Below, piece after piece: positions 23,901 to 35,532 of a DNA stretch of 64,000 nt (positions are counted from its first letter, which is position 1; every line of letters starts with the position of its first letter). Position numbers and translations under genes: made by a program. Origin of the DNA: Atherinomorus stipes (Eukaryota; Chordata; Actinopteri; Atheriniformes; Atherinidae); assembly GCA_023101725.1 (NCBI GenBank), contig JALJCO010012682.1, positions 2,232,001 through 2,296,000 on the forward strand, written 5' to 3'. Under the pieces are notes generated by a model. The model saw only the letters and a list, made by a program, of their open reading frames with translations, searched no databases and was not told the DNA's origin.

Positions 23901-26900
23901 TTATTCTTAAGGACTTCTTTATTTAGTAGAATTGTCCATTATTATATATCTGCAAGTAAAAGAGTGTGGAATCTTTTTCCAAGTTAATGTCAGGAAAAGG
24001 GGCCCTCCAAAAGTCTTTAGTCCATGGGGAAGAGCTACTTCAATAAAAATTTCTGACCTTTGTCCAATGGTTATGTTAAGAACGGACGTGAGGTGAGCAA
24101 TTCCTCTGAGAAACACAACATCCCAGAGATGAAGCTGGTTTGTTGACAGAAATGGACTAAAAATCTTCCAAAAGAAGTGCATGGCTGACTAACTGTGAGC
24201 TGTTTTTAGTTTACTCAGGTTAGTATGTTTACATTAGAAAAAATCTTAATATTAGTCCAACTTAAATACAATTTTTAAAATGTATGTGTATAAATGTTCA
24301 TCCATCAGTCTGTTGGTGTGATTCCTTGTGATTAGTATTAATCATACTAAAATGAAGTTCTTTAGGTGGAGTTACAGCTAGAAAATACAGTTGGGAGTTG
24401 TGCACATGTTCAAGTGGAATCATGCGCATGCTCAGTAGTTCCCATGGCAGGCTTTGACCGGGTAACAACAGAAGAGCCGAGTACAAAGGAAGAAAAGAAG
24501 AAGAAGCCTGAAGAAAAGCCAGTAACAGCAGAGAATAACCACAAGAGAGGCCGTTCATACAGTATAGTATATGTGTATGCAAGTATATCATGTAGTATAT
24601 ATGAAATGTACAGAGAAATCTTCACCACTCGTTATGGTACTAATTTGCTTGCAGCTTAATATTTTTGCTAATTGTTTTGCTCTGTGGCATGGCGAGCCAA
24701 CTAGACAAAGCCAAATAATGACAAGCTGAGAGGAAGTATATCGCCACCTACTGTAGAAGAGTCACGTACGCTTTGATCAATGAATTGATTTTTCTCCAAG
24801 CATGTATACTGGGAGAAGGATGGTACACCTATTAAACTGACTAGTTGAGCTATCACCATAACTGAAATTAACTGTGCATGGAAATGTGCTGAATAGCATC
24901 GATCCTATCATTCAACACTGATTGATTGCAAATTGTTTTGGTACCTAAATGCTAATTGCAAATTTATCTTATTCTATTCTTGCAGTCTCTGAATGATATC
25001 AACTTATTTTCAGTCATACATCACGAAGGGAACCTTTTAATGAGCATCTTCAACAGTGAGACTGTACGAAGTGAAAGTGAAAACACTAATGTACGTGTGA
25101 GTCATAAACTCAATAGAAAGTCCATTGAGGACACGACTGTCTTACCTTTGAAAGAAAATCTTTACGTGGAGCAGTTTGATACAAATATAATTATGCATTT
25201 GAGTCCTGCAGAAAGAGCAATGCTACAAGTGAACGGCTGAGCCGCGACAAATAATGAGATAACCTGCCTATTAAAGATAAAGCGGAGGTGTTGAGGTCAT
25301 CAGCTCCAGAGTAGCTCCGATTGGATGGCAGCTTGGTATAAGAGGGGGTGGACCCTCCTCTGAGAGTTTTGTAATTAATCAAAGTCCCCCTTTAAACTCA
25401 ACTATTTCACATTCAATTTTATCTGCTTGTCTCCCACGTGCAAAGCCCCCGTGTGATGTGAGCCCATATCTTAATTACTCTCAGATCACTGATACCCCCC
25501 GCACACATTTGCAATATCTCTTGAAGAGACAGAAAAATCATTTTACAGCTGAGCAGCTAAGTCCCCGTGCTCCCTTTAAGAATCCCCCCACCACCTCCAA
25601 AAAAAGCACATCTGACACAGTTGTAATGACAGACAGGCGGCGAAGGGCCTTGTTCTGATAATTCATCTCTTACATTCTAGTAATGAGCCCCCCATCCGTG
25701 ATGGATTTCAAATTGAGCCCTTGCAAAAATATTTGAATTTCAAAGCAGATACTGTACATCATTAATAAGTCATTCACGGCTGTAGCTGCTACAATAGGCT
25801 GCTGTAAAAGTTTTAGAAGTTGAATGAAAGACCATCGTCAAATATATGTTTTAGCTTCAGTAGCAGTTTGTGTCCTGTTTCATTGCTAACCTTTGAGACC
25901 ACTAATCACAGAGTCATGTTCCACTTGCACTCGATTGTATCTGCTTTTCTGCAGGAAAGCGTTAGTCACACTCAGTGGGTCACAATTCAGTCACTGGCAA
26001 CATTAAAGGTGCAACAGGGTTACTTCTCAGCTGCTGTGACGCGCTCACCTCCATTTAGATATCACAATCGTATGAACCCTGTTGAAGTTGGTCAATAAAT
26101 GTTTAATGTGTGTTTCACAGACGATTAGGTATTTGTACACCCACAGGAGCAACTGCAGCAGCTGAAAAAGTCACTGCAAAGGAATGTGGTTTCGCTCATG
26201 AATATCTAAATAGAACAACATTTGAGAGTGAGCATCACTGACATCCCTCAAAAACACTTTCAGACCTGGACTCTGGCTTGCTGTGCACACAGAAGTGCCT
26301 GTAGCTGTTTGTTGGATGCTATGATGGCAGAGTTACAAGTTAACAGAAAGTGTGTCTTTTGATGCTAAAATAATTATAGAGCCTTCATTCTATACATAAG
26401 CCTCCCATCTAAAAGTGCAGTGTTTTTAAATGCAAAGCCATGTGCTTCTTTATCTGCAAAGGGAAGAAGTGCCAGAGGGCAATCCTGGGGCTTTGAGAGT
26501 AGCCTGGGGGCTTTGCTGACAACACAAGCATGTGGTTAAATTAAACACAAGACTGAAATAAACACTAGGTGAGTGACCTAAACTCATCCTATGCTATTAA
26601 ATCAACTTCTAAATTTCTCATTTGCCTTAGCAGGCACACTTATAAAACTGTCTCCATTTCTCTGTGCTTTAATGGGCTGTCTGTCTAAAAAAGAATAGTA
26701 CAAGCACATTTTATTACAATTTCAAATCCTCATTATGGTTATGCTTACCACTACAAGGATAAACAATGTTAGAGCACCTATTAATGCAAAAAGTGACTTA
26801 AATATTCACCATCTTTTCCCCCTCTGGCAGGTGAATCAGCCTAAAGTTGTCTAATCACCTCCTTTCACTCCTCCAGCTCGTTACTAGCTAATCATGCTCA

Positions 26901-29900
26901 TTTGAATGGCTCACGTGTATAATTACTGCTGTCAAGCAGTCCCAGGCCTAATAGGTCAGCTTGCTTAGAGGGCCAAGCCCATTATGGAGATGCTAACTTA
27001 TGATCATAGCGATAGACCAGCTGCAGTTATACATCCAGAAGAACGAATGCCAGCCGGTCTCATTGGGAAAATAAAGTGTTTGTTTAACATGGAGCGAGGT
27101 GTGTGTAGATTTGATTAGCATAAATGACCATAACTCATTTATGGCTCATCAGAGGCTGCTGTTTTCCGATCAGACCATTTGAGTGACAGCCAGTGCAGTG
27201 GATTTTTGATGTTTTTTTTTTGTTTCTGCAGGGCTGTGTGAGTGACTGCAGATGTGGTGGGATGGAGAGTCGGACTAGTCACCACTTGGGAAATGTCTCT
27301 GCTAAGTGCACAAAGGATATTCTTACTTAGGGATGCGAAAAGGGACACTCAGAGGATTACCTGTGCTCTCAGGACACCTTCAAGTCTTTCTCACTTTCCC
27401 TTTAACTCCCTGTTTCTCTCTCACTTCACTTTTACTCCATTGCCACTCTCCCAGGAGGTGAAACAAATGAGCCCTGAACTATAGGGAGAGAGGAAGAGAA
27501 GGAAGCAAGAAGAGAGTGAAAAGAAATTCACAGGGTTTTTTGTGTGTTTGTTAGCTGCATGTGCGGGAATACACAGACTGATAATCTGAGGTTGCTCTGC
27601 ATCCTGCAGGCTATTAACCAATGTTAAGAACCAGTGCAGATCTGCAGCTGAATTGCGCCAGAGTTACAGCCGGTTTATGGACTGTGCCCATCCAATCAGA
27701 GCACTAATTAAGCAAGAGCAGTGAGGGAATGGTGAGAGTGTGTTGTTTACTAGAGCCGAAAGACTGCTGCGTGCGTGTGTGCTGCAGCGCCATGTTGACA
27801 CGGCCGTTTTATTATGAGCAAATTGTTTTTTTTTTCCCTGCGTCTTCTCTGCTTAAAAGAGTCCCAGCGAGGCAGACCCAGGAGGCTGCGCATTCTATTT
27901 CATTTTCATTTGAAAAACAGCGCAGTGGAAATGACAAATGTGTGAGGCCTACTGAGAAGCCTTCAGGGCAGTAATGTAAATAACAGAAATTAATCATCTT
28001 CTCCAAAGAGGGAGAAACACGCCTCACAGTCACAACAAAGGTCACAAATCCGACCTATGCCTTCACATCTTCCAAACAAGAAATGACAGACTACCGACAC
28101 TCCACTAATGTTTGACTGTGTGGTCTGTGTGTTTTACCATTTGCGTGTGTGTTTTCATAAACATGCAACCTTTTTCTTTTTCTCTCTTTTCCTGTTTTTG
28201 CATTTTTGAACCTGCCTTTGCAGTTTTTTTTTTCGTATATTTATGCATGATTGTGCATCTACCTTCATAAGCATATGTGCAGCTACACACCTCTATTGTC
28301 TGTCCAAGTGAATGTTTGGTTGCAGAGTACCTTTTTCTCTGAGGCTGAAGCATCTACTTTTAGCTGACAGCAAATAGTTGAGCAGAACCAATTTAATCTT
28401 GTTTTTCAGCCCAGAATGACATAAGAGAGAATAAAGCAGTGAGGCTTGTCCTAACTCTCCTGGTGGAGGCAGTCACTACACGCGACCATACACTGAGGAA
28501 TAGATGGTAATTGCAATGTGTTTATTTGAACTTTATTGTCATCATGGGAAGCTATGGCAACACTGTGTGGAATTACCATAAACTGGGCACAGACATTTTG
28601 CAACTGTCTCCCAGTTAGTCCAACAGCTTGCAGGGAAACTAATTTGCAGCTTTGGAAAATACTACCTGACAGATCGATTCACCAGTTGTACCCACAATTA
28701 ATGGGTAACTCACTCTCATAGGGGGGAAAAACAAAAAGAAATCCTCTGGCTAGATTTGGCACAGGAAAGCAAGAGAACAAATGTTGTTCTCCTATATCTC
28801 ATAAATGTCACAATTAAAACTAACCACAAGCTCTGTGTATGTTCCAATTCCTCTCAGGGAACAGCTTGACATTTGGACAATCATGTCGAGTTTCTCATCA
28901 CTAAGAAAGTCCAATCTCATGTGCCCCAAAGAGCTTGTGCATTGCAGCATTATTTGACTAATTTGGAGAGAAGGAGACAAATCCGTTGAAAATAAAGCAC
29001 AGCATAATGTTGCACATATATTCGTAGCAGCAACAGCTACTGAAATAGGTTTTTTCAATGAGAGCGATCTATACATAGAGCTGGTCTGAGCTGAAGTGCT
29101 GCTGGTGAAGAGCACACACCAGCTGTCAGTGTGAGGAAAGAGAAGAAAATAGCTTTCATCACGAAGGGGAGAGAGGACTGCTGGGCCATGGAGAGGCTGA
29201 GACAAAATCAGTCGAAGATTTTCAAATAAATTCACATCACTAAACCTGAATTTGACTGCAGAAATCTAGTGGTACATAATGTAAACGAACTGCTCCTCAC
29301 CCCCAGAGAATCTGCAGATGAACACATAAAGCTACAAACAGCAAATCCTTTCGGTTCCTAGAAATCTGTGGCGTCCAAACAGATTAACTGCAGCTTCGCA
29401 TCAAGTAGTTCAAAGACCTTTAGAATGTTTTACATAACATCAGGGTTGATGCGACTATGCTGATGTTGACTCTGTCTTAACTCCCTCCACTCTGAATGGT
29501 TGAAACCGGGTAGATTAATCATTGCCCTGTTGCTTATGTTTTTGTTGATGGACAAAATTATGGGATTTGACTAAGAGGATTAAAATGACAGCGGTTAATG
29601 AGACACAGCTGGGACTGGATCACAGCAGACAAAACTGAATTGCACCCCCCCCTCACCTCTCCCCAGTCATCCTCCTCGCCGACACAACCAGAAACACACA
29701 GACAATGCATGCACACATGAGCATGCACATTAACACTGATGCACATGTAAACCTTCTCTCTCACTTTCCATCTCTTTCAGACACTCACCTAGAGGCCAAA
29801 AGACAGGCTGCCAATCACCCCCATGTAATGCTTATTACACAGGGTTTATTATCCCATTCAAATGAACCAGATTAATAATGTCTTCTCTGATGGATTTAAA

Positions 29901-30640
29901 GTATTTAGCCTAACAGGACACACTGGGAATAATAGTATAATTGTAAGCTCTCCCTAACCCCTCCCATGTTATATAAAAGTTATTCTAAATGTCTGTTATG
30001 GAGAGAGGGGGACAAAATATGCACATGACAATGAAGCATCTAGTATTGGTGAAAAAGTTCAAGGTTAACCAACACCACTTTGCAAACTTGATCCATGTTA
30101 TATCTCTTATAGGCATTCATTCTGACAAGGAAAATAATGAAGCATCCCTAAAACTAAACATGACAGCTTTTATCCCTCTGCTCTGCTCTGATGTTGCACT
30201 GATTCTGATACACAGTGCTGTATTGATAGTGGCGCAAGCTAATCAACAAAACATTAAACAGTAAAGAGAATAATACTTATTTAATCTGTTCAGGCACCTG
30301 ACAAGGGGTGAATCATGTACAGCAGAATGCAGGCGGTCAAAGATTGGAAGCTGAAAATGTTGGCAAACATCCTAGGCCGGGGCCAAATGGTGATTGCTGT
30401 GGGTCAGAGCATCTCCTAAAAGGATCTTAGAAGTAATCCCTTTTTTTTGTGTGTAATACATAAAGGTGGTTTAAAGAGGGCATAAAGGTGAATCTGTAAT
30501 ACAACCCCTGGCATAAATAAATAAATAAATAGGAATACAAAATCTTTTAATCACTATTCTTGGAAGGATGTTCATTGGCCATTTTAATTTGAAGGAAAAA
30601 AAAGGATAAAATAGCTCTTTTTTATTTTAGAGAAACACCA
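17951..30640. other. Intergenic region, no gene recognised
   Basis: This lies between the kcnd2 5' flank and the transposon relics near 30.7 kb. Open frames are short and unsupported on both strands. Visible features are poly-T or poly-A runs (18239-18248, 18289-18300, 19787-19799), a GT-rich patch at 20878-20960 and a (GACA)n-like tract at 23307-23345. Several stretches with dense TAAT and ATTA cores and few simple repeats (for example 26860-27130 and 29810-29900) look like possible distal regulatory sequence, but that is only an impression. Confidence 0.5.
23307..23345. repeat. Degenerate (GACA)n tetranucleotide repeat
   Basis: Repeated GACAGA and GACAGATA units pass into GGCAGGCAGG. Confidence 0.7.
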
Positions 30641-30664
30641 TGATATTTTGATTTTGGAAACAAA

Positions 30665-31205
30665 TACCTGCACTTGTCTAAATATGCAAATGAGTCTGCA
30701 GTTAGAGAGTGCTTACAGAGCTGAAACAAGCTGTTGCACCTGGCTGATTGGCAGGAAATGTGGCCCCAACAAGAAAGCTGTCAGTTAAAAATGTGGAGAG
30801 AATTATAAAACTCCTTCCAGAAGGTAATTCAACAAGGATCTGTGGAAAAAGATCTTGTTTGTTTCCAGCTGTGTCTCTCATTTGGAGTATAAGCACAAAC
30901 AAAATGGGAAGATTGCAAAAAGGAAACTTACAGGTCAATCGAGGAAGGAGTCAAAATATCAGGGCTGAAACCTCAAAGGAATATACCTGAAAAAGAAGAT
31001 GCACAAAGAAATAAAGACAAAATGGGCAGGAAAAGGGGTCAAAGATGGTGACTGAAATGTAAGAAACCAGCTGAAGGAAATGAGACTCAAATGCAGGAAA
31101 TATAAACATAAATCATAGCCAGCACCAGAAGACAAGGTTACAGTGGGACAAAGAGAAATGGTGGATGTGTAGATGGATAAAGAGATATTTAGTGATAATC
31201 ATAAA
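30665..31205 (+). mobile_element. Tc1-like transposase relic A
   Basis: The plus strand resembles the N-terminal half of a teleost Tc1-like transposase gene. Recognisable blocks include the run through GCAAATGAGTCTGCAGTTAG, then GCTGAAACAAGCTGTTG, AACTCCTTCCAGAAG, GGGAAGATTGCAAA and CAAGGTTACAGTGGG. All frames contain stops. Neither terminal inverted repeat could be placed, so the ends are approximate. Confidence 0.6.
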
Positions 31206-31384
31206 TCTTTTTTTCATCATAATCAGTATATTTTATTGTTTTTCCTCTAGTTAATCTGAATTAGAATACTTATTTTAAGGTCTATTTTAAAAACAAGAAT
31301 ATTTCACTATTATATCAAACAGTTTGGAGGTCACATCTATTTTTACTCTAGAAATTGATGATTCCATATTTTTCCAGGGGTTAT

Positions 31385-32455
31385 ACAGTAGCATCAAGGC
31401 CATGAGAAAAGGGCTTTTGATTCAACAAAAGACCTGCTGCAGCTGAAATCACTTAAAACCTTGATGCTAATAGAAAACTGTCAGAAAGAACACATGGTTC
31501 CCTGCAGTTTGCTGTGTACAGAGCTGTAGCTGCAAACAGCCAAAGCACCCACATGGACCACTGTCAACCACTGAAACTGCCTACGAAAGGGCGCGTGAGT
31601 GTGAAAACTAGATCATGGAGAAATGGAAGAGGGTCGCCTTGCCTGATCGGTGATGATCCTTTTCAAATCAAGTTGACTTGTAGGTGTGCCTGCATCATTA
31701 ACATTTGAAAGAGATGGTAGCAGGATAGACTTGGGGAGGATGGCAAGCTGGCTGAGGTCAGTGTGATGTCTTTGAAATGGTCTGCTGGGAAGTCTTTTTA
31801 TTATTCTTTTAAATATTTTAACACTAACTTAGAAATATACCCACAGTAATGTAATGATTTTCTCTTGGACTACATCAGCAATGCCAGAAGATACCCAAAT
31901 AACAGATACTGAAGAAAGTGTTTCTTCTCTATTTTTCCCTTATGTGTGGAAAAAAGAAAGAAAAAAAGAAAATTCAAAATTCAAGATCATTTTTTGTAAA
32001 TGTGTCAGGCATCTGCTCAAACACGATAAGCAAATACTCCTTAGTCTCCAGCAGATTAAACTGCTGGTAGAAATACTTTGCCTACGGATTCTGCATATTT
32101 CCTATGGAGACATCTGCTTGAGAAACTTACTTTAATGTGCACCTTGTACTTTAAGTTATTGCACATCACATAAAGTCCCTCACATTTAATGTAATTTCCT
32201 CTTTCAGGAAAATAACACTGCCACATTGTAGCAACAGTTCAAATGTTGCTCTATGATTAAAGAACAAAAAGAGTTCATGGTGTCCTCCAAACAAGGATCT
32301 GAAAAAGTCAGCCTGAGCCATAAAAGCTTCACACACAGGCATTAAAGGATCTGCTGCTAATACTTTAGCACATAGGAAACCTTCAGAGGTCTACTGGTGT
32401 CCTTGGCTGAATGTATCCGAGCTGTTTTTTCAGAAAGAAGAGGATCCATCAAATG
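31385..32455 (+). mobile_element. Tc1/mariner transposase relic B, interrupted
   Basis: Two separated blocks match one Tc1-like family. Block 1 (about 31600-31797) corresponds to the region around WKKV-W-D-S-F in the catalytic domain, with GATGGCAAGCTGGCTGAGG and GGTCTGCTGGGAAGTC. Block 2 (about 32340-32450) corresponds to the C-terminal end, with TTAAAGGATCTGCTGCTAA, CCTTCAGAGGTCTACTGG and GAGCTGTTTT. The intervening 0.54 kb does not resemble the expected middle of the transposase, implying replacement or insertion. Frames are broken throughout. Confidence 0.6.
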
Positions 32456-32687
32456 TTTGGTTAAGTAGGTCGTTGTGGTTGATGGATGCACTGTCTGTTG
32501 AGAGATAGTTACTGTAGCATGACAGCATCTTGAAATGAAGACTGAACACGAGTTTTGCAAGATAAATTTTTCTTTTTGATGTTTGACCAAAGGTTCTTTG
32601 TTTATCCAAACAAACATGGGTACTTTATCAAACTAAGTTTCCCCCCTCTGCATGTTGCAAAGCAAGCCACGCAGGTAACAGTGCACA

Positions 32688-32913
32688 ATGGGCTCTATGC
32701 ACATCTCTACTACTTCCGGAAGTTAAGCCAGTTCCTTTGCCTCCTGTCTTTCATTACTGGACAAACTGATTAATCCAGGTGTGTCTGGCCATTGTCCTCA
32801 TAGTTATTGAGGTCAAGCACACCTGGATTTATCAAATCGTCCAATAATGAAAGACAGGAGACAAAGGAGCTGACTTAAGTTCAGGAAGTAGTGGAGTTGT
32901 GCATAAAGCCCAT
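32688..32913. mobile_element. Long inverted-repeat fold-back element (MITE)
   Basis: The left arm, about 95 bases from ATGGGCTCTATGCAC, pairs with a right arm ending GTGCATAAAGCCCAT. Internal matching blocks include TACTACTTCC/GGAAGTAGTG, CTCCTGTCTTTCATTA/TAATGAAAGACAGGAG and AATCCAGGTGTG/CACACCTGGAT. The spacer is about 35 bases and no protein is present. Target duplication is not clear. Confidence 0.8.
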
Positions 32914-32974
32914 GTGATGCTCAGATATTCATCCTGGAAGGCATATTCCAAAAATGCTTTTGGTTGTTGTTATT

Positions 32975-33150
32975 GTTTTTTTTTTTCTTGTTTGTTTGTT
33001 TGTTATTTTACTGTCCCAAAACTGTATTAATGAATTTAATTGAATGCTTTTATTGTCCCTATATTACATGTACAATGAAATTAAAAGAAACCCCCCCAGT
33101 TCAAAACATATGTACAATATATTTAAAAAAAAAAAAAAAAAAACATGAAG
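32975..33150. repeat. T-rich and A-rich tracts with a LINE/SINE-like 3' tail
   Basis: A poly-T run near 32980 and a poly-A run at 33125-33142 flank ATTGTCCCTATATTACATGT, similar to 3' ends common in teleost non-LTR elements. The element itself is not assigned. Confidence 0.35.
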
Positions 33151-33467
33151 AAAAAAATAACAAACAAATAACCATTGTTGTCTTATGTTCAAATAAACTT
33201 TTTTTAAAAACTAAACTAAATCGTGCAAAAAAGGGATACAGTGCAAAGCACTTTTACACAAACAAACACACTTTTTAAATGCACACAATGACGCTTATAT
33301 CCAGTAAATAGTGGATATTGGGCAATGACGATAAATATATTCCCCTAAACATCATTAGACATTGATATCGCACAGCAGGTGGAGAGAAGCATGGGGACAA
33401 AAGCTGCAAATGCATTGAAAAATCGCAGTTTGTCAAAATACAAAAGGTTTAGCAAATGGATCTGAAG

Positions 33468-33679
33468 CAGAGGTGGCTAAGTCCAGACCTTAAGAGCCAC
33501 AATCCTGCAACTTTTAAATGTATGCCTTCTACAACACACCTGAGTGACATAATGCATGTCGTTCAGCTCTGTAGAGGTCTGGTAACGAGCCATTCATTTG
33601 ATTCAGGTGTGTTGGAAAAGGGCTGCATCTAAAAGTTGCTAGATAGTGACTCTCGGGGACTAAACTTGGCCACCCCCGA
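33468..33679. mobile_element. hAT-like MITE, copy 1
   Basis: The left end reads CAGAGGTGGCTAAGTCCAGA. The complement of the right end reads CGGGGGTGGCCAAGTTTAGT. Inner blocks CAACTTTTAAATG and CAACTTTTAGATG are also inverted. The interior has ACACACCTGAGTG and CAGGTGTGTTGG, features I know from abundant teleost hAT-type MITEs. Confidence 0.7.
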
Positions 33680-33699
33680 TCGGCTTGCAAGTTCTGAAA

Positions 33700-33890
33700 C
33701 AGGGGTAACTCCGGTCCTCGAAGGCCGCCATCATGCAGGTATAGGAGTTTCAGCAACACACCTGACTCCAGTCAATCAGTAATTGGAGCTTGATGTCAAG
33801 CTCTGCATAAGTCACACAGTGTGCTGCAGCAGGGAAACTCCTACTACCTGCATGATGCTGGTGCTCAAGGACAGGAGATGCCTACCCCTG
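33700..33890. mobile_element. hAT-like MITE, copy 2
   Basis: It starts CAGGGGTAACTCCGGTCCTC and ends TCCTGTCCTTGAGC-type sequence when complemented, finishing in CTACCCCTG. The inner blocks CATCATGCAGGTATAGGAGT and (complemented) CATCATGCAGGTAGTAGGAG pair. It is 191 bp with no coding capacity. The 8-bp duplication expected of hAT was not found. Confidence 0.7.
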
Positions 33891-34671
33891 CCTCAAGTCG
33901 ATCACTACACAGGTGTTTCTAATGATGCTGATTATTATCATGACGTCTGTTCCCCACCCATAAATTTATTTTGGACAGCTGCCGCAGGGCTATAAGAGAA
34001 GAGCAAGGTTGATACAGAGGCTCTGAGCTGAATTTGAGCTAGAATACAGTTAATCTAGATGGTTTCATCCACAAACCAGATTAAACTGGAGTTGTGATTA
34101 ACCAAAACATGGTATACCAACTGCCTTAAAAAGCAAAGGAGAATTAAGAAGCTGGCAAGCTGAAATATAGAGAAGTGCAAAACAAGATCTAAACTATGCT
34201 CAACAAATCAAGTCATAAGCGTGCTTGTGCTTGTGTGTGTGTGTGTCATCGTGTCATCATATCATCATATGTCATCATAGAAAGCTGGGTGTTGAATCAC
34301 TCTGCATCCCCACTGGCCTTGCCTTGGCAGTGCAATAAATGAGCTTCATTATCCTAATTATCTAAACTGGCTGCACCTGTGAACGTGTGAATAAAAGCTA
34401 TGCTGGTGCTGTTTAAAGAGGTCACCAGTCTTCTGCCACAGCAGCTTTTGGTTGCAAAAAAAGCACTACGGTTCATACAGAATCTGTCAGTAAGCTGTGG
34501 AACGTGACCTGGGCTGCAACAGTTCTATGCTTGTCTACAAAGAACCAAGACGGGGGTTGACTGAAACCAGAAAAAAGAAGACTTGATGTAAAGTTCAGAG
34601 TGACAAAGATCAAAGAGACATGGAAAAGCGCAAATATCTGCCCATTTTAACTTATGCTTTAATTTATATAC

Positions 34672-34743
34672 ATATATATATATATATATAGGCAAAGGGG
34701 GTCCAACCTGGTACTAGCAAGGTGTACCTAATAAAGTGGCCAG

Positions 34744-34790
<47 letters not shown>
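34672..34790. repeat. (TA)n microsatellites bracketing a transposon-end fragment
   Basis: TA runs lie at about 34672-34690 and 34747-34788. Between them is a segment containing GGTGTACCTAATAAAGTGGC, the recognisable end of a teleost interspersed repeat whose body follows. Confidence 0.85.
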
Positions 34791-34793
<3 letters not shown>

Positions 34794-34799
34794 TTATCC

Positions 34800-35372
34800 A
34801 ATGTTGGTGAGTCTGTGTGAATTGTAGCCTCAGTTTCCTGTTCTTAGCTGACAGGTGTGGCACCCAGTGTGGACCCGGTGCTGCTGTAGCCCATCGGCTT
34901 CCAGGTTGGATGTGTTGTGTATTCAGAGATGCTCTTCTGCATACTTCTGTTGTAACAAGTGGTTATTTGAAATACTATTGCCTTTCGATCAGCTCAAACC
35001 AGTCTGGCCATTCTCCTCTGACCTCTGGTATCAACAATGCATTTGTGCCCACAGAACTGCTGCTCACTGGATATTTTTTTCTTCTTCAGACCATTCTCTG
35101 TAAACCCTAGAGATGGTTCCGCGTGAAAATCCCGGTAGATCAGCAGTTTCTGAAAAACTCAGACCAGCCCGTCTGGCACCAACAACCACGCCACGTTCAA
35201 AGTCACTTAAATCCCCTTTCTTCCCCATTCTGATGCCCAGTTTGAACTGCAGCAGATCATCTTGACCATGTCTACATGCCTAAATGCATTGAGTTGCTGC
35301 CATGTGATTGGCTGATTAGAAATTTGCGTTAATGAGCAGTTGGATGGGTTTACCTAATAAAGTGGCTGTGTG
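34800..35372. repeat. Widespread teleost interspersed repeat (class unassigned)
   Basis: The sequence contains TCTGGCACCAACAACCACGC, AAAGTCACTTAAATC, GTCTACATGCCTAAATGC, TGATTGGCTGATTAG and a terminal ACCTAATAAAGTGGC. I recognise this set from a high-copy repeat of fish genomes. Open frames of 82-97 codons lie inside it but overlap in different frames and are not genes. The end motif also occurs at 34719-34741. Confidence 0.6.
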
Positions 35373-35374
35373 TG

Positions 35375-35450
35375 TGTGTATGTTTGCGTGTGTGCGTGTG
35401 TGTATAATATAAAATATATACATATATCTATACATACACACGCACATACC

Positions 35451-35481
<31 letters not shown>

Positions 35482-35489
35482 ACATCTAG

Positions 35490-35528
<39 letters not shown>
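35375..35528. repeat. Compound GT / poly-C / CA / AT microsatellite cluster
   Basis: The order is a GT-rich stretch, an AT-rich stretch, about 18 C residues at 35450-35467, (CA)n, then (AT)n at about 35494-35527. Confidence 0.95.

Positions 35529-35529
<1 letters not shown>

Positions 35530-35532
<3 letters not shown>

Noticed and set aside
24360..24775. Possible MITE between TAGGTGGAG and the complement of TCGCCACCTAC
   Set aside because: Only about seven bases match between the supposed ends, and no target duplication is visible.
34817..35110. Two overlapping open frames of 82 and 97 codons
   Set aside because: Both lie inside a high-copy fish repeat in different frames.
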